From the NCBI GenBank assembly GCA_020466095.1, contig CM035809.1:6002723-6066722 (forward strand): 64,000 nucleotides of DNA, written 5' to 3'. The notes under the pieces are model-generated. The model ran no database searches. It saw only the letters and a program-made list of their open reading frames with translations, and was not told the origin of the DNA. The DNA comes from Chlorops oryzae (Eukaryota; Arthropoda; Insecta; Diptera; Chloropidae). Shown here one piece after another: positions 1-10,137 of the stretch; within the stretch, counting starts at the first letter, position 1, and every line of letters begins with the position of its first letter. The translations under genes were made by a program, and so were the position numbers.

Positions 1-331
1 TTATTAGAAAGTCACAAAATAATTGGAAATCTTTTACAACATCCTTGTAGACAACGCTTCTCCTCGCGATTTCCGAAATAAGATCGTCGCAAACGACGTT
101 ATGAACATTTATAACGAAATTTTGTTCACCACTGAAAAATGTTTCATTATCAATTCTTTCGCCTAACTGTTTTTTTCTTTTACGGACTGTTTCTCTGAAT
201 TGTCGCGAGTCAGTCAAAAAACTTGCGTCGTTTTCTATTTCATGAAAATCATTTCTTACGGCATTTATGAATTCGGATAAAGATTCTAGAAGCCTAGATC
301 CATATAATATATTAAATTGTTTTTCCTGTAA
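1..331 (-). pseudogene. Partial hAT-type (ZMYM1-like, DUF4371-class) transposase reading frame, cut by the window edge
   Basis: On the minus strand a reading frame stays open from base 331 off the left edge (about 110 codons). It contains no methionine, so an ATG-based ORF search misses it. The residues read like the middle of the ZMYM1-like hAT transposases common in arthropods: a GSRLLESLSEFI segment, a basic RKRKKQLGERID stretch, then NVVCDDLISEIARRS and VVYKDVVKDF. A stop lies just upstream at 332-334. A TTACAG acceptor-like site at 331-326 could mark an exon start. The fragment lies left of the remaining Tc1-like terminal repeat of unit 1 (481-560), so it may belong to an element inserted into that Tc1-like copy. 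Domain assignment is from recalled family sequence and has not been searched. Confidence 0.55.
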
Positions 332-480
332 TTATTTGCTAACGCTATTAAAACGTTGTAGCAATTTATCCCATAATACTGTCAATAATGCTTATCGATA
401 ATAAGCTTATCGAGCGTTGTGGACGCTTTTTAGCGAAAAGGCGCTATATTCTCGCGCTTGTTTAGCAGAAAGCGGACTTA

Positions 481-560
481 TAACGAGTAATTATATTAAA
501 GAAAATAACAGCTTCTAAAATTAATATTGTAGCAACATGTTACAGTTTTGCCCTTTAGTG
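481..560 (+). mobile_element. Right terminal repeat of a Tc1-like element (unit 1 copy)
   Basis: This stretch matches the right terminal repeat of the Tc1-like element at 21799-22697 in unit 2. It ends in the same TTAGTG/TTCAGTG terminus followed by TA (561-562). The rest of the unit 1 copy is replaced by unrelated sequence containing the hAT-type fragment at 1-331. Confidence 0.6.
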
Positions 561-805
561 TATATATTTCTTTTTATTATTCCTTTCGCTTTTATTTTTC
601 TTATGAAGAACGTCGCTGGCTGACGCAAATGTCTTCGTAGACGTTGCACATCTGCAAAAGAACTTTCCGTTACTTTACTCAACTTATTTATTTATGAAAG
701 TATACAATGCGTTTAGTAAAAAGCTGTTCAAATTTTTAATTAAGACAAAAATAACATCTGGCTTTTTTGCAATGCATTTGAGGAAAATCCCATAAAAAGT
801 TTTTG

Positions 806-839
806 TATAAAAAGGCTGTTCCGCTCTTCAAAAATCAGT
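806..839 (+). promoter_or_regulatory. Core promoter of gene A: TATA box and initiator
   Basis: TATAAAAA at 806-813 and the arthropod initiator TCAGT at 835-839 put the start-site A at 837, 31 bases after the first T of the TATA box. That is the normal spacing for an arthropod RNA polymerase II promoter. The 5' UTR would be 36 bases, with no intron visible. The same pair, in near-identical sequence, precedes genes B and C. Confidence 0.85.
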
Positions 840-872
840 AATATCTCTTACAATCAGGATAGACCAACGACA

Positions 873-3779
873 ATGAGTATCTTATTTAACTTCATTTCCT
901 TCGGTGTCGTTGCGTTTGCAGCTGTAGACGCTCTTCGACTAACTTCCCCCCTAAATCTTGGCATTGATCTAGACTTATTTGGTGGTGGGAACACCAATCT
1001 TGGCTTTGGTCTTGTGGCGCCTGGAAATGTCAATTTAGATGCTGCTGGTTTGGGACTAAACGCTGGGTTGGATCTATTTGGTGCTGAAACCGGTGGCTCC
1101 GGATCAAACGCTGCTCAAAATTCCGCTTCACAATGGAGTACTTCTGGATCATCTGCTGTTCAACAGCCTTCTTATGGTTCATCTTTGAAGACACAGTCGG
1201 CTTATCAAGTAAATACCGGTGGAGAATCTGCTGATCAACAGGGTGCTGTTGGATGGTCTAATAATGGAAATTTGGCAAGAGACACTGCTGGCCTTAGTGT
1301 TGGCGCAAGCCTTGGATTGCCCAGTCTCGATGCTGTATTGGGACTAAACACTGGATTGACACTATCTGATGCCGAAACCAGTGCCTTTGGGTCAAACGCT
1401 GCTCAAAATTCAGCTTCTCAATGGATTACTTCTGGATGGATTCCGAGTCAACAGACTTCTAACGGTGCATCGACAAATGGAAATTCGGATTACCAAGTGA
1501 TTTCCACTGGACCTATAGCTGGTCAACAAGGTGCTATTAATGGAGCTGCTAATGGAAATTCGGCTTATCAAATGAATTCTCCTGGAGTTATCGCTGGTCA
1601 ACAAGGTGCTGTTAGAGCAACTGGTAATGGAAATTCGGCTTCTCAAATGAATTCTGCTGGAGTTACCGCAGGTCAACAGGGTGCTGTTGGAGCAACTGGT
1701 AATGGAATTTCGGCTTCTCAAATGTATTCTAGTGGTGTTACTGTTGGCCAACAAGGTGCTGTTAGAGCAACTGGTAGTGGAAATTCGGCTTCTCAAATGA
1801 ATTCTGCTGCAGTTACAGCTGGTCAACAAGGTGCTGTTGGAGCAACTGGAAATGGAAATTTGGCTTCTCAAATGTATTCTTCTGGAGTTACCGCTGGTCA
1901 ACAGGGTGCTATAGGTGGAGCTGGTAATGTCAACTCGGCTTCTCAAATGAAACCTGCTGGAGTTACCGCTGGTCAACAAGGTGCTGTTAGAGCAACTGGT
2001 ACTGGAAATTCGGCTTCTCAAATGAATTATGTTGGAGTAACAGCTGGTCAACAAGGTGCTGTTGGGGCAACTGGTAGCGGAAATTCGGCTTCTCAAATGA
2101 ATACTGCTGGAGTAACCACTGGTCAACAAGGTTCTGTTGGAGCAACCGGTAATTCTGGCCCAATTATTGCCGCAATCATTAAACCAGTCGATTTGGATGC
2201 TGGTTTGGGACTCAGCACAGGCTGGCCAATAATTGCACCAAATACCGGTGCTTCTGGATCAAACACTGCTCATAATTCTGGTTCTCAGATTAGAACTTCT
2301 GGATGGTCTACGAGTCAACAGACTTCTAACGGTGCATCAACAAATGGAAACTCTGCTTCTCAAGGGAATTCCGCTGGACTAACCGCTGGTCAACAAGGTA
2401 CTATTGGTGCAGTTGCTAATGGAAATTCGGCTTCTCAAATGAATTCTGCTGGAGTAACAGCTGGTCAGCAAGGTGCTGTTGGAGCGACTGGTAATGGAAA
2501 TTCGGCTTCTCAAATGTATTTTGGTGGAGTTACCGCTGGCCAACAAGGTGCTGTTAGAGCAACTGGTAGTGAAAATTCGGCTTCTAAAATGAATTCTGCT
2601 GGAGCTACCGCTGGCCAACAAGGTGCTGTTGGTGTAACTGGTAATGGAAATTCGGTTTCTCAAATGTATTCTGCTGGAGTTACCGCTGGTCAACAGGGTG
2701 CTATTGGTGGAGCTGCTAATGGAAATTCGGCTTCTCAAATGAATTCTGCTGGAGTTAGCGCTAGTCAACAAGGTGCTGTTAGAGCAACCGGTAATTCTGG
2801 CCCAATTATTGCCGCAATCATTAAACCGGTCGATTTGGATGCTGGTTTGGGACTCAGCACAAGCTTGCCAATAAGTGCAGCAAATACCGGAGCTTCTGGA
2901 TCAAACACTGCTCATAATTCTGCTTCTCAATTTAGTACGTCTGGATGGTCTGCGAGTCAACAGACTTCTAACGGTGCATCAACAAATGGAAACTCGGCTT
3001 CTCAAGCAAATTCCGCTGGAGTAACCGCTGGTCAACAAGGTGCTGTTGGAGCAACTGGTAATGAAAATTGGGCTTCCCAGATGTACCCTGCTGGAGTTAC
3101 CGCTGGTCAACAAGGTTCGGTTGGAGCAATTGGTAAAGGAAATTGGGCTTCTCAAATGTATCCTGCTGGAGTTACCGCTGGTCAACAAGGTGCTGTTGGA
3201 GTAACTGGTAATGGAAATTGGGCTGCCCAGATGTACCCTGCTGGAGTTACCGCTGGTCAACAAGGTTCAGTTAGAGCAACTGGTAACGGAATTTCGTCTT
3301 CCCAAGTAAATTCTGCTGGAGCTTCTACAGGTCAGCAGACATTATATGGTGCATCTGCAAATGAAAATGCAGCTAACAGCATTAATCTTGGAGAATCTGC
3401 TGTTATAGGTATTTATGCATATCCCAAAAAACTGAATTTGGCTAATAATTTGCAATTTTACACAGGCATTCAATTACCTGCTACAAAAATTGGTGCTTCT
3501 GGATCCTACGCTACTAACAATTCTGCTTCTCAATGGGGTACTCTTGGAGCATCTGCTGGTCAAAGGGCTGCTAATGGAGCATCGAATAATGGAGTGTCAA
3601 CTTATCAAAGGAATTCTGCTGAATTATCCGCTGGTCAAGGTGCTGCTTCCAGAGGGGCTTTGGACTTAAATTCTCATGCTGCAATATCTGCTAACGTACC
3701 CTTGTCACTTTCAGTGGGAAGTTCTGCTGGTAGACGCAATCAGTTTACACCCGGCTTGCTAGGTATCAAATTGGGTTAA
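873..3779 (+). CDS. Gene A: secreted modular Gly/Ser/Ala/Asn/Gln-rich repeat protein, 968 aa
   Basis: A single open frame starts at the first ATG after the promoter. Residues 1-20 are a signal peptide (MSILFNFISFGVVAFAAVDA), so the product should be secreted. A Gly/Leu/Asn-rich N-terminal region of about 180 residues follows. Next come 20 copies of a 25-residue module (type NGNSASQMNSAGVTAGQQG...) interrupted by two 64-residue spacers (IIAAIIKPVDLDAGLGLS). The last part is a unique C-terminal region ending ...SVGSSAGRRNQF and GIKLG. I see no cysteine. The composition suggests a structural secretion such as silk, glue or eggshell, but I recognise no family, so the function is unknown. The candidate splice donor of genes B and C reads GTCAGC here (3331), so I keep the gene unspliced. 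AATAAA signals lie at 3804, 3828 and 3842. Confidence 0.85.
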   Translation: MSILFNFISFGVVAFAAVDALRLTSPLNLGIDLDLFGGGNTNLGFGLVAPGNVNLDAAGLGLNAGLDLFGAETGGSGSNAAQNSASQWSTSGSSAVQQPSYGSSLKTQSAYQVNTGGESADQQGAVGWSNNGNLARDTAGLSVGASLGLPSLDAVLGLNTGLTLSDAETSAFGSNAAQNSASQWITSGWIPSQQTSNGASTNGNSDYQVISTGPIAGQQGAINGAANGNSAYQMNSPGVIAGQQGAVRATGNGNSASQMNSAGVTAGQQGAVGATGNGISASQMYSSGVTVGQQGAVRATGSGNSASQMNSAAVTAGQQGAVGATGNGNLASQMYSSGVTAGQQGAIGGAGNVNSASQMKPAGVTAGQQGAVRATGTGNSASQMNYVGVTAGQQGAVGATGSGNSASQMNTAGVTTGQQGSVGATGNSGPIIAAIIKPVDLDAGLGLSTGWPIIAPNTGASGSNTAHNSGSQIRTSGWSTSQQTSNGASTNGNSASQGNSAGLTAGQQGTIGAVANGNSASQMNSAGVTAGQQGAVGATGNGNSASQMYFGGVTAGQQGAVRATGSENSASKMNSAGATAGQQGAVGVTGNGNSVSQMYSAGVTAGQQGAIGGAANGNSASQMNSAGVSASQQGAVRATGNSGPIIAAIIKPVDLDAGLGLSTSLPISAANTGASGSNTAHNSASQFSTSGWSASQQTSNGASTNGNSASQANSAGVTAGQQGAVGATGNENWASQMYPAGVTAGQQGSVGAIGKGNWASQMYPAGVTAGQQGAVGVTGNGNWAAQMYPAGVTAGQQGSVRATGNGISSSQVNSAGASTGQQTLYGASANENAANSINLGESAVIGIYAYPKKLNLANNLQFYTGIQLPATKIGASGSYATNNSASQWGTLGASAGQRAANGASNNGVSTYQRNSAELSAGQGAASRGALDLNSHAAISANVPLSLSVGSSAGRRNQFTPGLLGIKLG
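1476..3359 (+). repeat. 75-bp/192-bp modular coding repeat array of gene A
   Basis: The array is 1884 bp, exactly 20 units of 75 bp (25 codons) plus two spacers of 192 bp (64 codons). The groups are 9 units, spacer (from about 2154), 6 units, spacer (from about 2796), 5 units. Spacer-to-spacer distance is 642 bp, or 192 + 6 x 75. Units vary mainly at the codons after SASQ (MNS, MYS, MYP, ANS), where subtypes can be told apart. Confidence 0.9.
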
Positions 3780-3803
3780 AGTTGTTGCATTCCAGCCTTG
3801 CAT

Positions 3804-3847
3804 AATAAAGTGCAAGTATGTGTTTCGAATAAAATTAAATGAATAAA
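3804..3847 (+). promoter_or_regulatory. Polyadenylation signals of gene A
   Basis: Three AATAAA hexamers begin at 3804, 3828 and 3842, which is 25-63 bases after the stop codon. The same cluster follows genes B and C. Confidence 0.7.
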
Positions 3848-3849
3848 GT

Positions 3850-6814
3850 TTTGATAATTATAAAGCATTTCGAGGTTTTATCAGATATTGAGAACGAAAA
3901 TTTCCCGGGGTTCTCAAACAAACGAATTTTTTGAAATATTTATATTTTGGGACAGTTTAGTTTTTTAAATATAGCTCGATTAAAATAATTTTGAAATTAT
4001 ATACAATTTTAGCTGTTCCTCGAATACCATCTTTAGGCTTTCTCCAATCGACGAACCAGTGGCGGATTTACCTTATAGGCAACATAGCAGCTGCCTAGGG
4101 CGCCAACTTGTAAGGGGCGGGAAATGCTGACCGTCAATCCACCAATAACAGAATAACTGAAAATTATGACAAATTGTACTTATTAGAAGGCACACCAGTC
4201 CGAAACACCAACCAAAAGGCTGCTTTAGCGGCCGCAACAATTCCGACTGTTAGACTCGTCCGATAACTAATCATAGATGTGTGTAAAACGTTACGAAAGC
4301 CTTCACAATAGACCACCCGTCCGGACAAGAAATCGGAGTATGCCCTTTACGCAGCAGTCCGCGTCAGTGTCGTGCAGGTTTTATCATGATGACACCACTA
4401 TTTTCATAAATATTTACACGCCCGCTCGAACGTGAGAAGCAAGTTTTGGAAAAGAGGAGGCTGAAATTTTTAGTAGGTAAATATCATCTTCTGAGTAGAA
4501 GAACGCTGAGTTTTTCAGTTCTCACAACTTTCCCCAATCCTGAAATTCACCTAATAAGAGTATTCGGACGTGACAAAGTCCGAAAAAAAGTTATTTTTTC
4601 TGGAAGTAGCCAAAGAAAAATATTGGCAAATTTCATAACTCATTTTTCCAATAAATAAATTGAAATTTGAAAGAATATTCATCATTTTTTGAAATTTTGA
4701 CAAATCTGCCCTGAAAGGATAAAGTTTTGAAAGCTGTTAAATTGGCTGCAACATGAACTCAATTGCTAAGGACGAAATGTTGACCTTCGACATCGAAAGA
4801 AAACGATTTGTAGGCGTTGAATTTTCAGAAATGCACCAAAAATCAAACGAAATGAGATCAAAGATGTTGCAGCACTTTTGCTTGGAGCTGAACTCGATTG
4901 TCTCGAGATAAAATTGCAGGAGTACTCGCCTTATGATATCTTCCGTTTTGCTTTCAATTCTTTTCGATCTTTTTCAACTAAAAATAATCAACAAAAGTAA
5001 AAGATAAAACGGAAGTCTTAAATTGTGTCGAAAGCAAATTTTAGATCATTGCAGCCCGAATGAGAGGCGAAGGTCAACCTAAAGCCAACTTAAAAATAAA
5101 ATGCGAGCCAAAGTGAAAAAGTTGTTTTCTTCTCTCACGTCAAATAGATTTCTATGTGTGGGATTTTTTTAAGCCACAGAATTCCCCGCTGTTGATTAAC
5201 ATTTGAAATTTTTTATGTCGAGTGTGTGAGCAATAAATAACGGTTAAAGCACAGGATTGAAGGAAATAAAAAGAAGTCCTTACGAAAACTTTTTCGTCGT
5301 TCATAGCAAGGGTTCGCACAAAATTTGAGCTTCTTGTGCTCTTTTCTTCGTTTTTCAAGAAAAGAATGTTTTTTTTTTTTACCAGAATTGAGAAGGTCCT
5401 TTTTTTCGTTTATGCGAATCACAGTTTCAGTTTTAAGCAGGTTCCATAAATGTTCTTTTACAATCTCAAACGAAAAGCATCCGTTTTTCGTACGAATTCA
5501 CCATAGCATGGAGTCGATTAAATTGTAGATCTCAAGGAACGGAAGGAAAGGAGAACATTTTTCCAAGCTTTTGCTTTATTTCAAAATAAACCTTTGTCAC
5601 ACTTGACTGTGTGCGAACTAAATCGAAGTCTGGCACACTCAAATGGCACTTTTAGTCTGCTAAGTTTGCATATACATATTTTTAAATGAGTGTCACATGG
5701 GATACAATTGGTAAGTACATTTTTACAAATTTTCTTTTTTTTTTTTATTTAAGATTGCATACATCAAGCAAGAAATTACAGGAAACGCAATGCCCAAAAA
5801 TATACCCATATTTTTTAGCGAAATCCTATTGCTGCAAGCAAATTGGGATGGTCTGAAGGGGAAAGAGGCAATCAAAAAGTACAGACTTTTCAAGAGCTTT
5901 GTTTTCGGTATATTATTACAATACAATATGCGAAAGACATTGCCTTCAAACGAACCAAAAATAAAGTATATAAGGAAACAGCCAAACTTAAGGAACAATA
6001 TTATTATTTCGAAATTGATTATAAAATCAATCAAAACAGTAAAATAGTTTGCAAAGAAAAACTGAAAGTTTTATTATTTGCTTACGTTATTATCTTTCAT
6101 GGGTTCTCAAGCATTATTGAATCATGAATAGTAGGGAAGATATGTTTCATGGGTCCTCAAGCATCAATCAAACATTTTGTGTCTATGCATGAATTCTTAT
6201 GACAAGCCTGTATAAAAAATAAATGAGGCATGGAAGGTTGGCATGCATGCAAAGCACCCTTAAGAGGCATGATTCATGAATCTTTCATGAACATTTTTAC
6301 AAGTGGGATGATCTATTACACGTTACTCATACGTCAGTACTGTCTCCTTTTAAAAATGCGATTAGTACCTATAGAGGGTGCTTGAATTCTTTTTTGTGTC
6401 TCTGCCGAAATCTTTTCATTAAAGTCCCGTTAAGATTTCAAGAAAATTTGGCTTCTATTTATTATATTATTATATTATTACATAAACCTAAATAAACTAA
6501 AAACCTTTCACATTGTATAACATTAATCTCTTCATTCTCGAGCCGTACAAAAGAAACGTTTGGCTTCCTTGCCATTAATTGACTTCAAGAGCGTAGCGTT
6601 ACGATCTTTATTGTCTTCTGGTTTGAAGAGCTGAATAAAATGTTTGCTCAAATGTCTTTGTGTTGCTCTTGTTATAGCACAAAACCAGCTATAACATCAG
6701 CCGCTCAAAAACGAATGGTCAGGGGCAATAAATTAGAAATTAGAAGAAATGAGTTTGGGAAGAACTCCTGCGATATGTTACGTTATAAAAATAAAGATTT
6801 TATTGTTGACATAT
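3850..6814. other. Duplicated non-coding 3' flank of gene A
   Basis: No gene is supported here. Bases to about 5703 are paralogous to 25990-27990 and 47400-49307. The part from 5703 is paralogous to 51842-52950, so the two halves that meet at GGAT in unit 1 are 2.5 kb apart in unit 3. The stretch 6100-6300 is rich in CATG and ATGAATCATG-type words and recurs inverted at about 30840-31025. Short ORFs are not maintained between the copies. Confidence 0.6.
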
Positions 6815-8323
6815 CGTCGTCCCGGAGTTATCTCCTCGTATATCACAAAATCCAAAAATTTGAGATAAGCACGTTTTCCCGCGTACTTTTTCAAGATCTA
6901 TCCATCTGTCGAGTCTCCAGGTTGCTATACCATATAGTTTACGAGATATTTGTGAGCTAAATAATTGTATATCCTTTAAAATAATAGTTTCTACGCGTTA
7001 TAACATCGTATATCCATATTTTGTGGATATACTATGATTTATATATGAAATTTGCGCAGTTAAAAGTTGTTGTGTTATCTCATCGTAACAAAAAAAAAAT
7101 TTTTTTTAAGAAACATTTTTTTATGTTAATTTTAAATAAAAAAGATTTATTCGTGTGAAAAAAAACAAAAGAAGAAAAAAAAAAAAAATTCTCATAGTAA
7201 CACTCCTACAAAGATTTTCATTCTGAAAATAGTGTGGAATGCTTATTATAATATAACAAATTGCATTTCTTTAAAATGTTTAACGTCATCTTGTAGCACT
7301 ACAGATCACGCCGCTCGATCAAGCGCTGTAAATACGTCCTCACGCTTATTGTTCCTTTTAATAGAATACTATAAGATGCTTTTGAATTATTTTTCTTGGT
7401 TTGTGTTATTGTCGGGCTAGACCGATTATAGATTCCTGACTTGTTCAAAGTCAAATGGAAATGAGTGCAAAACAGCACAACAAAGCTAATGCAGGTAGTT
7501 CAGCTCCTTAAAACAAACGTGGAAGGTACAGTTTCGTTGTACCAACAACAATACCCAAATCAATTCTTTATTTTGTAGCTTAGTTGATTACATAACGTAT
7601 AATATTATATGAGTCCGAAATGTCCGAAACACCTAATAATTTAATTTCCCCAACAAAAATAAGAATTCGAATTTTTTTTTTAGAATTTTTTTTTTGGAAA
7701 TGTTTAGGTCACGGAAAAATAATAAGAAGAGAAATGTGTATCATTTAAATAGGCACATTTTTAAGGTATCAGGTATGACTTTTGAATGCTACCTTTAATG
7801 TATAAAAAAAATTTCGCTATTTGATGCAGTGGCAAGTCGTTTTTCTCAGGAAATGCGGAGTTAAGTCATTTTTCAATAATAAGATAATGATTTGGACTCC
7901 TTTTTCTATTTTTAAATGGAAAACGGATACTTAAATAACAAATTTCCTATATGAACTCATTAAAAAAAATTTTTGTTAAGTCGATTTTCGTGTCAAAACA
8001 AATAAAACAAAAAAACATTATCAAATTTTTATTAATTCATTTGCTCGTATATCCACTTTCCAACACAGGTTGCCAAAAAAGTGGCGTATACGATGAATTG
8101 TCAAAAATTCTTGGAATGAAAAAAACCCTATAACTTAAATAATTTTCCAAGTAACTTTAAATTAATGATCAGAAATAATAAAAAGTAAAGCGTTTTATAT
8201 AAGGAAAACAGAATCAACGATTTCCAACGAGCCATTTTTTTTATATGCCATGTTAAACTTTAAACTTCAATTTCCCAACAAAAGGTTGATTTTGATATAC
8301 GAGGAAATAACTCCGGGACGACG
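6815..8323. mobile_element. 1.5-kb DNA transposon with 31-bp inverted ends, non-autonomous
   Basis: The ends are inverted copies starting CGTCGTCCCGGAGTTAT and running about 31 bp to the shared word TATATCA. Flanks are ATAT at 6811-6814 and 8324-8327. Paralogous sites in unit 2 (32312-32315) and unit 3 (52956-52959) have a single ATAT and no element, which proves a precise insertion. Because ATAT is self-complementary, the target duplication could equally be TA with one more base in each terminal repeat. The interior is AT-rich and I see no transposase, so the superfamily is not assigned. Confidence 0.8.
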
Positions 8324-8327
8324 ATAT

Positions 8328-10137
8328 GTTAACATGACTCGGAACGACCTTGCTCGTGTATTGCAGAAGTAACGATAGACAAAGTAGAAAGAAACCTGAT
8401 TCCGTGGATATAAAATATTGAAAGACTGCAACTAAGCACGTTCAACGAAATTGAAAAACCTGGAAATGTTAATTTTTACTTCCCCCGATTCTGTCTCGAT
8501 GCATAGTGAATGCTCTCAGTATAAGCTCATTATTAATTTCAAATAAAGAGAAATCTTTGTCCCCTTTTTAACGTAGCTTACACTCACTTATATACTGATA
8601 ATTTCTTTTCTTTATTCAAGATATATGTAACAAGCTTTAACAAAAATGTTTGCGGACGTGTGACTTCCCAATGTGGAATGACGTGTTATGTAAAAACATA
8701 TGCAACGAAAAAGCAGAAAAACTAACAAGATTATTTCCTTTTATACGCTTGCCGATCACATTTGCCGTCAACCCGTATAAGAAATTCCCGCTCAGCACTC
8801 CAAGTCGGAATGTCTATCGTATCCTTAAAATTAAAGGATTTCTTTCAATACTTAATTATAATTGTGAATTGCAGAAAAATACGCGTCCGTTGTTCACTAC
8901 CACCACGAAATGTCCGCGTGTACCAAAGCTAAAAATCGTCGAAAATTTGGAAGATTTTAATGATATTAAGGGGCGTTATTATTCGCTTATTGCAGACGTC
9001 GGAAAACTTTATTCACTGAAAAGGAGCGCTGAATGGTCATAATTGCTCCTTAATTTAACAAGGAAATTAAATGAAAAGAGCACGGATGACTAAGCTTAGT
9101 GGAAATTATAAAACACGCTCTTCCTTTCTACAAACTATAACAATTAGGATGCCTATTGAGGTCATTTCCGCTTTTTAATGATGTTGATTCATTTCAATGC
9201 CTATTTTTTGTGACCTTTTTGGGTGAGTACTTCATGAAGGCGCATAAAACAAATGTTTCAAAAATTGTCTTGCCCGTTTCAAAAAGGGATGTAATCCTTG
9301 TTTAAACAAATTTAAGCCATAATTCGCCCAATACCCAATTTTATTAGAATATGATAATGAGTAAAAATGGCTTTCTTCTGCTTTTGCTGGAGAGCATCAA
9401 GATATTGCTGAACCATCGTTAGTGGGAGCTGTATGAAAACTTTTCGCTTTTATTGATCCATTTCCATTGATGTGAATTTGTGGGTGGATACAACTTTCTA
9501 TCTTTCTCAAAGATGCACACAAAGTTATCACCGAAGTTTTCTTAAACAACTTCAGGCGGTTCGCTATCCAAAGTGGTGCATTAATTTGTTTTAAATAGGA
9601 TTACATTCCTTTGTGGCACGGAGTAAGGAAATAAAAAAAATTTTTTTTTGGCAAAGAGCCCAAAAAAGAAGTATTGGATCGAACCAACAACAATTAGAAA
9701 CGCATAAAAACTCATTCGTGTGCCTTGTGAAATAAGGAGAAAAATGTTTTTCCTGGCTGCCTGCGGTGCTTTGATGAAGAAGAACATATCGCACACCATC
9801 TTCTAACGAGACCCAAATCAAATATCGTAATTTTTGAAGGATCTTTTGTTCCCTCCCAATTATTACTCTACGGCATAATGAAGAACGCCTCGACCGGTCT
9901 GCCGGGAACTTTTACTCAGTAAACTGGAATGACATTGCATATTAGTTAATTTATATTGAGGCCTTCTGTATTGAAAAAATTTAAGACAGAGGTTAAAGTA
10001 TGAGACCTAATAATAATTTTGAACAATATTAATATCTTCGTTTATATCCCTTTTAACCACAAAGTTCTACTACCGTTAGGTCTGTCACTGGATTCTAGTT
10101 GATCGCCATAATACGGGATAAAGTACTCCGTCTTATA
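8328..10137. other. Duplicated non-coding block shared by units 1, 2 and 3
   Basis: This is paralogous to 33786-35398 and 52960-54800. A 130-codon frame at 8650-9042 is also open in unit 3 (53282-53674). In unit 2 it is broken by deletions and a stop, it has no usual start codon, and it resembles nothing I know, so I do not call it a gene. The site matching the Himar1-like insertion of unit 2 is empty here at about 8500-8505. Confidence 0.6.

Noticed and set aside
1410..3263. Long minus-strand ORFs opposite gene A (239, 130 and 94 codons), with similar ones opposite genes B and C
   Set aside because: They are by-products of a repeat unit whose length is a multiple of three and which happens to lack stops on the other strand. 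They have Ser/Arg/Thr-rich shadow composition, no signal peptide, no promoter, and end where the array ends.
5152..5528. Overlapping 67-69 codon ORFs on both strands, repeated in units 2 and 3
   Set aside because: Reading frames are not preserved among the paralogous copies and the residues are Phe/Lys-rich, as expected from AT-rich DNA.
8650..9042. 130-codon ORF shared by units 1 and 3 (53282-53674)
   Set aside because: The frame has no ATG at its start, is broken in unit 2 by deletions and a stop, and shows no domain. Sharing reflects the duplication, not coding constraint.
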